A DNA stretch of 64,000 nt from Megaleporinus macrocephalus. Lineage: Eukaryota > Chordata > Actinopteri > Characiformes > Anostomidae. The translations under genes and the position numbers were made by a program. Shown here in pieces: positions 37,739-49,375 of the stretch (position 1 is the stretch's first letter; the number at the start of each line of letters is the position of its first letter). The DNA is taken from contig CM038703.1 of NCBI GenBank assembly GCA_021613375.1, forward strand, positions 25,346,194 through 25,410,193, in the 5' to 3' direction. The notes under the pieces were generated by a model. The model saw only the letters and a list, made by a program, of their open reading frames with translations. It had not been told where the DNA came from and made no database searches.

Positions 37739-37835
37739 CAGACATGGGCACTTGACTTGGGTATTACAAGGGGTTACAAGCGAGTCTCAAGTCAAGTCCC
37801 AAGTCTTAAACTTCGAGTCCTAGTCATTAGATGTA
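37739..37835. repeat. Left subterminal CAAGTC/GACTTG repeat cluster
   Basis: CAAGTC or its complement GACTTG and near variants (gagtctc, gagtcc) recur in both orientations within about 95 bp. Such subterminal clusters are transposase-binding sites in CACTA and hAT elements. Confidence 0.6.
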
Positions 37836-38494
37836 ACATAATTTCAGTATTTAACACAATTCATGCAGTTGATTGGTAGTATATTAAACTGACGTTAATA
37901 TACCATTAATGTTTTTAAAGTTCATCACCTCATTACCAAGTTAAAATAGGTGTTGAAGCAGAAAAACACTAAAATGTGCAGGCAGTGGGCCTCGAAGGCC
38001 AAGGCTGAGAAACACTGCACTATATAGAAGTATTAGTACACATTACACCTACAGGAATTTTCATGACATCACATTCTAAACCCATAAGCATTATGGACCG
38101 GGTCTTTCAGTTCTAACAGCATGTGCGAACTCTGCAGTAGCTCTGTATGTACTAATCAGTGTTTGGCACTTTTCTGCACTACTTGAACACTTCCTGTCTG
38201 AGATGCTGTGCTTCCTCAATGTTTCAGTAAAATTCATAGTGGATAGGTTTGCTAGCTTGTTAGCCAGCTTTTTTTTATTTTGCAGAAATTATGCTCCTTA
38301 ATTTAATAAATCACACGCTGGATCAAAGGGGCTAGTTCACTGGAAAAACAATAATGCATGGAACATTTTTATGGTAAAACAGCAAGCACTATTAAAAAAA
38401 CCTAATGATACAAATATAGGGCAGGATTTACTGGACAAACACTGCATTTGGTCAAGTGTCAGATTCAACTTGCCAATATAATTACCATATACCA

Positions 38495-38680
<186 letters not shown>

Positions 38681-39675
38681 TTTATTGATCCTAAAGGGAA
38701 ACTTAGCAGCCAGTAGCAGTTACACAGAAAAAAAACAAAAACAATAAGGTATATAAAGAAGAATAAAGAATTCCAACAGTAAAAAAAGAATATATACAAG
38801 AACATATGAATACAAACTATACACCCTGACTTGTTTGTTCCATGATGATGGTGTGCTGTGGGTGACCATCATCATCCATGATGGAGAGCAGTGTCCTCCT
38901 CTCTGCTACCGTAGTCACAGAGTCTAGCTCCACACCAACCACGGACCCCGCACGTCTGACCAGCTTGTCCAGACACATCTCGTCTCTCTTTTTCATGCTA
39001 CCTCCCCAGCACACCACAGCATAGAAAAGACAGCTGGACACCACAGTCTGATAGAACATCCGCAGGAGCTTCCTACAGATGTTAAAGGATCCCAGCTTCC
39101 TCAGAAAGTAAAGCCGGCTCTGCCCCTTTCTGTACAGGGTGTCTGTGTTGGCTGACCAGACCAATCTATCATCCAGGTGCAGACAGAGATACCTGTAGGT
39201 CCTGACCATCTCCACATTAACCCCCTCAATAGAGACAGGCTGTGTGAGTGGCCTGGCCCTGCAGAGGTCCACCACCATCTCCTTGGTCTTGGAGGTGTTC
39301 AGCAGCAGGTTGTTCTTACGGCACCACAACACAAAGTCGTCCACAAGATGTCTGTACTCTTCCTCCTGCCCTCCCCATACACAGACCACAATGGCAGTAT
39401 CGTCCGAAAACTTCTGCATGTGGCACGACTCAGAGTTGTACTAGAAGAGGAATGGGGAGAGTACAGTAACCTGTGGTGCTCCTGTGCTGCTGACCACAGT
39501 CTCTGATTTGCAGTCCTTCAGCCTGACATACTGAGGTCTGCCAGTGAGGTAGTCAGTGATCCAGGAAACCAGGTGCGGACTCACTTGCATGCTCACCAGC
39601 TTGTCTCTTAGTTGGAGGGGCTGAATGGTGTTGAAGGCGCTGGAAAAATCAAAGAACATGACTCTCACAGCGCTG
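38681..39675 (-). mobile_element. LINE (Rex/CR1-like), 3' part, split by the Gmr1-like insertion
   Basis: In minus-strand sense the reverse transcriptase reads VRVMFFDFSSAFNTIQPLQL (39600-39660), then TGRPQYVRL, SSTGAPQ, FSDDTAIVV (catalytic motif with Ser for the usual Ala), a NLLLNTSKTKEMVVD block and the C-terminus. It ends with ggatcaataaagta and the (TATC)n tail. Frames shift at about 39420-39445. The upstream half continues at 45232-45566, beyond the LTR element. Confidence 0.8.
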
Positions 39676-41072
39676 ACTAGAACCAACATAGACTTCAAAA
39701 TGTTGTAATGCTAAAAGTAACGCCAAGGCCTCCTTTTCAATGGTGGAATACTTAAGCTGATGTTTATTGAACTTGCGAGAGAAATAGCTAATAGGATGAT
39801 CTATCCCATCCACATCTTCCTGCAGCAACACTGCTCCAGCCCAAACGCTACTGGCATCGACCTCCAATTTAAAAGGCTTGGTGAAATCAGGGGCAGCAAG
39901 CACAGGAGTAGAACACAACAGGGCTTTAATGTTGTTAAATGCCTCCTGACACACAGGTGACCAGTTGAACGGCACTGAGGGGCTTAATAAACTCGTTAGT
40001 GGTTCAGCGACAGTAGAGAAATTTTTGCAGAAACTGCGGTAGTACCCAACCATCCCCAAGAATCGACGTAACTCACGTCTTGTTTTTGGAGTAGGAAACT
40101 CAACCACTGCACTAATTTTCTCCTGTAAAGGGCGAACTTGTCCATGACCAACTTGCTTACCTAAATATGTTATGGTAGCCTGAGCAAACTCACATTTGGC
40201 CAAGTTTAATGTTAAGTTAGCCTCTGCTAACCTACTAAAAACTGCCCTCAGTGACTCTAAATGATTTTCCCAGTCCATGGACCACACAACTACATCATCC
40301 AAGTAAGCCGTACAATTGGAAACATCAGCAAAAAGTGAATTAACTAACCTTTGAAAAGTAGCAGGTGCATTTTTAAGACCAAACAGCATACAGAGTACTG
40401 TAGAAATGCATCCGGAGTAACAAAGGCAGACAACTCAGAAGCTCTAGCAGTTAATGGAACTTGCCAATATCCTTTAAGAAGATCTAATTTGGTGACAAAA
40501 AGAGCAGAACCAACGTTATCAACACAGTCATCGATTCTAGGTAAAGGAAAAGAATCTGACACTGTAACTGCATTTAATTTTCTGTAATCTGTACAGAGCC
40601 TAAATGTGCCATCAGGTTTTGGCACAAGCAAACACGGAGAACTCCAGGGACTGCAACTAGGTACAGCTAAACCATGCTCTAAAAGATATTCTACTTCTTT
40701 TTTCATGATTTCACGTTTTGTTGCATTGACACGGTAAGCATGCTGTTTTAATGGGGTGTCACTCACTACCCTAATATCAAGCTGTATGACAGTGGTTTGT
40801 TTTGGTATATCCCCAAAAAGAGAAGGATATCCTTTGAGTAAGGTGACAATATCCTCTCGTTGTGAGATTGGCAAGTGTCCTACTAAAGTGGACTCAGGGG
40901 AATCTAAATTAGCCAATATCTTTGAATTTGGCAATCTGGCTTCCAGCTGGACAGTAGAACGGAAAACTAAGCCATCTTCCTGAATCTCTGAAATAAGAGG
41001 AGAATCAGCTGACACAGATGTTAGAGCTACAGGTGTTGCATTGTTGGCACCCTGGAGGGGTCCCACGTTCAT
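39676..41072 (-). pseudogene. Gmr1-like reverse transcriptase and RNase H, frameshifted and 3'-truncated
   Basis: The reading frame from 41072 gives the RT fingers and palm: SPWSSPCLLVPKPDGTFRLC, TKLDLLKGYWQVPL with the first catalytic Asp, and FVTPDAFLQYSV. A one-base loss near 40393 moves the rest to the frame 40389-39649, with the catalytic TAYLDDVVVWS block, the RNase H start KLEVDASSVWAGAVLLQ and YSTIEKEALALLLALQHFEV. RNase H breaks off after YVGSS. The 41072 frame overlaps the end of the integrase frame by 68 bases in a different phase, which may be natural or a lesion. Confidence 0.82.
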
Positions 41073-43770
41073 AGTAAGGCTTTAACATATTTACATGACA
41101 GACGCGTGCCTTACGCCTACGATCAGGTGTGTTGACCAGGTAGTCAACCTCACTCAGTTTTTCCTTGATGGTGTAGGGTCCAGCAAATCTGGAAGACATA
41201 GTGGAACCAAGAACAGGTAGAAGAACAAGCACCTTGTCACCGGCAACAAAATTCCGAGCCACTGCTTTTCTATCAAACAAACATTTCATCTTTGTCTGTG
41301 ATTTACAAAGCATCTCTTTAGCCAACTTGCAAGCACGATGCCATCGTTCTCGAAATGAACTGACATAATCTAAAACATTCATATCCACGGTAGACTGTTC
41401 GGCCTGGAAAGACTCTTTTAAAACCTTCATTGGTCCACGTAATGAGTGGCCAAAAACTAGTTCTGCTGGACTGAACTGTAAAGACTCTTGTTTAGCTTCT
41501 CGAGCAGCAAACAATGCTAAGGGCACACCTTCATCCCAATCCTTCCCATTGTCCATACAGAATTTTCGTAACATGGACTTCAATGACTGATGGAACCGTT
41601 CTAATGCTCCTTGTGACTCGGGGTGGTAAGGGCTAGACATTTCATGTTTAACTTTTAAGAGTTGCATGATTTGAGCAAAGAGCTTGGAGGTGAAATTTGA
41701 ACCTTGATCCGTCTGTATGACTCTTGGAAGTCCAAATGTAGTGAAGAATTTTATTAAGGCTTTTACAACGGTCTGAGCTGTGATCTTGCGCAATGGGATA
41801 GCTTCAGGAAACCGAGTAGCTGCACACATGATAGTTAAAAGAAACTGATTGCCACTTTTGGTTTTTGGTAGAGGCCCAACACAATCAATTAAAACTCTTT
41901 CAAACGGTTCACCTATTGCTGGAATAGGGTGCAAAGGAGCAGGAGGGATAACCTGATTTGGTTTGCCTGCTTTCTGGCAGGTCTCACACGAACGACAATA
42001 GTTAACCACATCCTTTCTCAGAGCAGGCCAAAAGAAGTGTTTTAAGACACGTGAATATGTCTTGGTGATGCCCAAATGTCCTGACCAAGGATGGTCATGA
42101 GCAACATTTAGCACCAAACCCCGAAAAACAGAAGGAACAACAATCTGGTAAACTGTGTCCTTAACATTTACCTGAGATGCCCATTTACGCATTAAAACTC
42201 CATTGTCTAAGAAGAAAGCAACCTGCTTTTCTTCAATAGCATTATGCTCACACACAGAAAGGAAACATTTAGCTAAACTGCTATCAAGCTTTTGTGCTGA
42301 AATTAATTCCTTCCTCGTAATCTGACTATCCGATAAAAGAGACATGTCCAGTACCTGCTTTGGAGTATGGGCTGGTGTGGGAGGAGTAGATAAGTCCTCT
42401 TTTGTTAAAAACGAGTCAGAGAGGTCAACTACATCTGTTGTGCATTTAGCCTGAGCCCTTGTGACTGCACAAGCAGAAAAGACATCTGAAAAACCTGTAG
42501 CCAGATCTGTAGAGATACAATCATTTGACTGACTGGACACCACTAACAAAGGGACAACCTTACCACCAGCGAGATCATTACCCAGAATAAAATCAACTCC
42601 CTTAACAGGTAGTTCCTGTCTAACCCCAATCCTGACAATGCCAGTAACTAAGTCAGAACACAAGTACACATCATGCAGGGGTACCTGAACATAGCCCATC
42701 TCTAATCCCTGGCAAAGAGCATATGAACCAGTGAAAGTTTCCTCTGACAAAGGCAGCACATCAGCACGCATGAACGACTGCGCAGCCCCAGTGTCACGTA
42801 AAATGACGATTGGCTGACCGCGTTCCTCTGTGTCAGATACAGACACTGAACCATTAAAAATAAATGGACGGTAACAATCATCAGTGGACCTACCTGCCTC
42901 TGAAGAAACTGACTTGACAAATCCTACCCCTTTTGGTTGCTGCTGTTTTTTTTCCTGACGTTCGTGTTTACGTTTTAAAGCATAGCACTCGTTAGCTATA
43001 TGGCCTGGTTTGTGGCAGTAAAAGCACTTCACTGAGGTAAAATTACGAACAGGGGATCTAGTCTTACGTGGTGGTGTATTTTCGAAGCCGGAGTCACCTG
43101 TGCTACCTGGACTCTGCCTAAAAATAAAACTACTTTTGTGCGTAAGAACAAACTCGTCAGCTAGAACTGGGGCATGAGAAAGAGTTGTTACTTTGCATTC
43201 ATTTAAATAAACTGCAAGACGGTCAGGCAAACAATTCTTAAAATCTTCTAGAAGCATTAGTTCCCTAAAAGATTCTTCGTCCGTCACTTTGCTAGCCGTC
43301 ACCCATTTATCAAACAAGACACTCTTTTCCCTTGCAAATTCAACATATGACTGAGCTGCAGTCTTTCTAAAACCTCTAAACTTCTGACGATATGCTTCTG
43401 GAACAAGTTCATAAGCACGCAGGATAGCTGCTTTTACAACATCATAATCCATGCTTTCACTTAAAGACAAAGAAGAACATACCTCCTGAGCCTTTCCCAC
43501 CAGCTTGCATTGGAGTAGCAGTGTCCAGTAGTCCTTAGGCCAACGTAAGGATATAGCAATGCGTTCAAAAATGCTAAAATATGTGTCAACTTCACTTTCT
43601 CTAAAAGGAGGCACGAGAGCAATGTGTTTGGCCACTGCAAACACTGGACGAGACTCCTCTATCCTCTCACGACTAGTGGACAGGGGAGAGCCAGACTCTG
43701 CATCGGCAAAATGGGTTGGAGACAAATTCGGCTTGGTATGAGGTTGTGGGGCGAACTCCTTCACCCTCAT
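41005..43770 (-). CDS. Gmr1-like Gag-protease-integrase polyprotein (921-codon open frame)
   Basis: Domains in order: a SCAN/capsid-like helical region at residues about 60-190; a CCHC zinc knuckle (CFYCHKPGHIANEC) near 247; an aspartic protease with RDTGAAQS near 325; an HHCC integrase zinc finger (SGHLGITKTY, YCRSCETCQ) near 560-600; and an integrase core with Asp in LIDCVGPL near 628, Asp in QTDQGSNF near 688 and Glu in GALERFHQS near 722. A GPYTIKEKLSEVDYLV module typical of gypsy integrase tails follows, then HVNMLKPYY. The frame is fully open, unlike its neighbours, so the insertion may be fairly recent. The natural start lies further upstream (see 43786-44202). Confidence 0.88.
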   Translation of the reverse strand: MRVKEFAPQPHTKPNLSPTHFADAESGSPLSTSRERIEESRPVFAVAKHIALVPPFRESEVDTYFSIFERIAISLRWPKDYWTLLLQCKLVGKAQEVCSSLSLSESMDYDVVKAAILRAYELVPEAYRQKFRGFRKTAAQSYVEFAREKSVLFDKWVTASKVTDEESFRELMLLEDFKNCLPDRLAVYLNECKVTTLSHAPVLADEFVLTHKSSFIFRQSPGSTGDSGFENTPPRKTRSPVRNFTSVKCFYCHKPGHIANECYALKRKHERQEKKQQQPKGVGFVKSVSSEAGRSTDDCYRPFIFNGSVSVSDTEERGQPIVILRDTGAAQSFMRADVLPLSEETFTGSYALCQGLEMGYVQVPLHDVYLCSDLVTGIVRIGVRQELPVKGVDFILGNDLAGGKVVPLLVVSSQSNDCISTDLATGFSDVFSACAVTRAQAKCTTDVVDLSDSFLTKEDLSTPPTPAHTPKQVLDMSLLSDSQITRKELISAQKLDSSLAKCFLSVCEHNAIEEKQVAFFLDNGVLMRKWASQVNVKDTVYQIVVPSVFRGLVLNVAHDHPWSGHLGITKTYSRVLKHFFWPALRKDVVNYCRSCETCQKAGKPNQVIPPAPLHPIPAIGEPFERVLIDCVGPLPKTKSGNQFLLTIMCAATRFPEAIPLRKITAQTVVKALIKFFTTFGLPRVIQTDQGSNFTSKLFAQIMQLLKVKHEMSSPYHPESQGALERFHQSLKSMLRKFCMDNGKDWDEGVPLALFAAREAKQESLQFSPAELVFGHSLRGPMKVLKESFQAEQSTVDMNVLDYVSSFRERWHRACKLAKEMLCKSQTKMKCLFDRKAVARNFVAGDKVLVLLPVLGSTMSSRFAGPYTIKEKLSEVDYLVNTPDRRRKARVCHVNMLKPYYERGTPPGCQQCNTCSSNICVS

Positions 43771-43785
43771 TTCCAGTTTCCATAG

Positions 43786-44202
43786 TCAAATTTCTTTCTC
43801 CATTTCCAGCTCCATTCGTCGAATGGTTAACTTCAACTCCATCTCTGCCTGTCTCTGAGCCGCCCTCTCCTCTCGGTCCATCTCCCACCTTGTTAAGGGC
43901 TCCCTCATATGAGGTTCATCCCTCGACTCAGTGGAACGAGGATCAAAACGAGGTAACGTCGCTGTGACCTTGGGAGACACCGCCATTGCAGCCGCTCCTT
44001 CAACAACTGGGATAGGAGTCACAGGTTGTCCCATGTGTTCAGAGGAAGTGTCTACTACCGGAGACAAAACACGCAGCTCCACAAGCCTCTCAGTTACAAG
44101 CTGTTTAATCTCTCTTTTTACTAAGTTTCTGCCCACAAAAATATTAAAATGCGTAGCTATTTTTAACAAGTCATCTTTTCTGCAATTATCCAACTTCTCC
44201 AC
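43786..44202 (-). pseudogene. N-terminal Gag segment, separated by one in-frame TGA
   Basis: The frame starts MEKLDNCRKDDLLKIATHFN and includes a long charged helix (RWEMDREERAAQRQAEMELK). It is in the same phase as the 921-codon frame below it. Only the TGA at 43786-43788 and five codons separate them. CGA and CGG at the TGA and a nearby TGG would both be CpG-to-TpG changes, so the stop is most likely decay and not programmed readthrough. Confidence 0.7.
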
Positions 44203-44407
44203 TGAAGGAGCATTTTAGAACGAGCTTAACTCAAAGGGCTGAGCCATAATGGACTAAAGACACTGCACCCACAAACAAGAGAGTATCAACAACAACACCA
44301 AGTACACAAAACTCCTGTAGGTACCTAGCACAACTCACAAAACCTCAAAGCTGGTTCACAGGGCACACATTCACATTTACACAGAAACCAAAAATAATGG
44401 GACAAGG

Positions 44408-44425
44408 ATCCCGGACGAGCCCCCA
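44408..44425 (-). promoter_or_regulatory. Primer binding site matching tRNA-Pro
   Basis: The minus strand reads TGGGGGCTCGTCCGGGAT, two bases after the LTR end (..TAACA). It is complementary to the 3' end of tRNA-Pro and is the classic proline primer site known from several retroviruses. It fixes the 5' LTR boundary. Confidence 0.85.
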
Positions 44426-44427
44426 AT

Positions 44428-45231
44428 TGTTACGACCCCATATGTGGTCTAGGGGTAAAATAGGGTCAGTAACATTGGTTTCCAGTGTAAACGTGGGTGA
44501 TGTGCAGCAAGGGAGGAAAAACACACAACTTTTAATGGCCTTTTAACTGTTTTTTAATAAATAAACCAAGTACATCCACCATTTACACCGCAATGTGCCA
44601 CACTATCTACAATATTTACAATAGTCTTACTTTGTAAGATAGGTGTAGTATTTAAGGAAGTCTGGACTAGGACGGCGCTAAAGAAAAGAAATAATCAAAA
44701 CATACAAAAAAACCAAAGAACTACCCTAAAGCTCTATGATTAGTCTTCTCTAAACAGCACAGAAACAAAAGGCTACCTACTCTGCTCTAAACTTTACCAT
44801 AACGGAAATACAGAGGTTGGCGCCCGCCCCTAACCTAATGTATCTATACATAGGTTCACTACGTGCTGTACAATGTATGAGCGCGCCCGTCTTACCTGTC
44901 CAGAACCCAGAATTATCAACAGTTAAAAAAAAGTCACCAACTGGCTGTGTGTGCGTGCTGAGCAAGATCTCTCGCGGGCTTTTGCCGGGCAGCTTCTGAA
45001 GTACAGACCTCCGCTATGTGACCGAATCTGATTGGCCGTCAGTGATGATTGGCGTCTGCAAAATCCTATGAGAAGGATAGAAGAGAGCGCGAAGGAGAGC
45101 GCGCGGGAAAAAACAAACATGCGCGCTTGGGCGCAAGAGAGGGCGAGGGAGAGAGAGAGAGAGCGCGCGCGCAGGAGCGAGCAAAGGGAGAGAGAGAGAG
45201 AGAGAGAGAGAGACGTACCGGGCACGTAACA
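44428..45231 (-). repeat. 5' LTR of the Gmr1-like element (804 bp)
   Basis: In minus sense the LTR starts TGTTACGTGCC and ends GGTCGTAACA, giving the short terminal inversion TGTTACG/CGTAACA. It is CpG-rich and contains long GA/CT runs (about 45145-45214 on the + strand). No matching 3' LTR exists at the other end of the element. Confidence 0.82.
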
Positions 45232-45566
45232 CCCCCCTGTCCAGATGAGAGTGGGTCCTATGGAGAAAGTACAGTATGGCATCCTCCACTCCCACTTTCT
45301 CCCTGTAGGCGAACTGCAGGGTGTCCATTGCATGTTGAAACTGGGGTCTGAGGTGGTGTAGAAGCAGTCGTTCCAGGGTCTTCATGACATCTGAAGTCTG
45401 AAGTCATTGAACTCACCGGGTCGTGCCCTCTTGGGTACTGGAACCAGACATGATGTCTTCCACAGTGTGGGGACCCTCCCCAAGCGCAGACTCAGTTTGA
45501 AAATGTGCTGAAGGGGAGCCCCTAGCTCAGCTGAACAGGACTTCAGTAGTCTGGGACACAGCATTG
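45232..45566 (-). mobile_element. LINE (Rex/CR1-like), 5' part of the split copy
   Basis: Minus sense reads CPRLLKSCSAELGAPLQHIF, TSCLVPVPKRARPGEFNDF, then MKTLERLLLHHLRPQ, DTLQFAYREKVGVEDAI and HSHLDRG at the junction with the LTR. The text joins naturally to SAVRVMFFDFSSAF at 39675. The LINE is 5'-truncated near 45566, inside ORF2. Confidence 0.8.
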
Positions 45567-45989
45567 TATGTTATTAAAATACAGAGGAAGCAAAGCAAAA
45601 CAAAAAGAAATGCTAGTACATAGAAAAATAAAGCTTTCCAAGAAGCTACTAAAGAGCATGCATTACACAATTAAATAATTCATAAGTACCACATAGCTTT
45701 ACATTTGCAAGCCAACTAAAAGATGCAATTTATTAGAATTTTGAATGTAGATTTCTACATATTGTAAAACTATAAACAGATGCAGTGGCTTTCTATTAAA
45801 CTTCATTTGTTTAAAGTTCATACACTTGTTAATCCCTCTCAAGAGTATTAGGAACATGTGCTGCATAAGGCATTAAGGACAAACTTAAGAACACTAGTTT
45901 GCTTAAAATATTCTCTAAAATAAGTGGTATTACTGTCCTATGTATTGGAGTTCCCACCAAGCTTACAATGTGAAAACATGTACCACCTG
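45567..45989. other. Spacer between LINE and transposase 3' end
   Basis: AT-rich with no coding signal. It probably includes the 3' untranslated region of the transposase gene. Confidence 0.4.
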
Positions 45990-48400
<2,411 letters not shown>

Positions 48401-48569
48401 CACACCCGTGTTTTGTTAGATCCCTTCTGTAATATAAGAGAAATTATATTTATAACACTCAGATTGATTTTATTTTTCCCCATTCAAAGTTCAAAGTGCA
48501 TTGGACCATCAAGAGATGAGCTACACTCTTTAAACACACCAGCATTTTAGAGGCCTGCATGTGTTCTAT

Positions 48570-48571
<2 letters not shown>

Positions 48572-48657
<86 letters not shown>

Positions 48658-48690
48658 CATTTAATTATTATTATTATTATTATTATTATT
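48572..48690. repeat. (TA)n then (TTA)n microsatellites
   Basis: About 80 bp of TA followed by a trinucleotide TTA run. They lie between the transposase coding region and the presumed promoter. Confidence 0.95.
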
Positions 48691-49121
48691 ATAATAATTT
48701 GAAGAGTTTTGGTTGCGTCTTCATTTTTCTTCTCCAGCGAGACTCAGGTGGTTGTTGTGACGTATTCATCTTGATGTAAAGCTGAAATATATAAGAAAAA
48801 TATATAAGAATACAATATTTGAAGAGATAGAACAGTTCCTGTTCCGTTTCATTTGTTCTGTGTGGTTTTTAACATTCAAATTATATTTCCCATGTTAACT
48901 GCACTACACAGTCTAAAGTTGAATGTACTGTATATTTACTTTTCTCAACAAAAAAGCTCATAAGCTTACTAAACGCGCTAAATAGGCAGTTAACGACTGA
49001 TTTGAGATGTGCCCAGTGAGAGAAGCAGCAAACTCCCATGTAACTATCCTAGCAACGCACACGCGCCAGGTTTGGGAACAAGTTATACTGGGAAATAATG
49101 AAACAAAATTAAACAACTTAC

Positions 49122-49375
49122 TGTGGATCGGCTGTTTCTTCAGAAGACGCTGCGCCATTGTTCAAGTTCTGAAGGAGAGATCTGTGAACGCGCCTTTCGT
49201 TGCTATACACATCATCCAATTAAAGAACAGCTGAAAGCGTTGTGTGATCCTAATTGGTCATTAACAGTATAGGAGATGGGCTGGGATTGGTCCGTTCAAG
49301 TGCAAGTCCTCCTGCGCTGAAGTCAACGAAGAACTGCTGAGGAATGCGGCGGGAAGCCGAAATACACGGTAAATA
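49122..49375. promoter_or_regulatory. Putative bidirectional promoter with three CCAAT boxes
   Basis: CCAAT at 49216-49220 (+) and ATTGG at 49253-49257 and 49286-49290 (CCAAT on -) sit between divergent first exons. On the minus side an ATG frame starts at 49158 and reaches a GTAAGT donor after 49122. On the plus side an exon ends with a GTAAAT donor after 49368. The interval is less AT-rich than its surroundings. Clustered CCAAT boxes are common in divergent promoters. The minus first exon has not been shown to join the transposase frame. Confidence 0.45.

Larger units (their letters stand above)
39676..45231 (-). mobile_element. Gmr1-like Ty3/gypsy LTR retrotransposon with integrase before reverse transcriptase
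   Basis: In minus-strand order: 5' LTR (44428-45231), tRNA-Pro primer site, gag, protease, integrase, reverse transcriptase and RNase H. The 3' end of RNase H and the 3' LTR are missing; RNase H sequence stops at 39676 against LINE sequence. The order protease-integrase-RT-RNase H is that of Ty1/copia, while the RT and integrase are Ty3/gypsy in type. This combination defines the Gmr1 group first described from cod. It was inserted in the same orientation as the host LINE. Confidence 0.85.

Noticed and set aside
43786..43788. Programmed TGA readthrough in gag
   Set aside because: It lies before the capsid region, where no retroelement is known to use readthrough, and nearby CpG-type changes explain it as decay.
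45014..45385. Frames rich in SLSLSL/RERERE near 45.0-45.4 kb
   Set aside because: Produced by the GA/CT-rich LTR sequence; only the 3' part is real LINE coding sequence.
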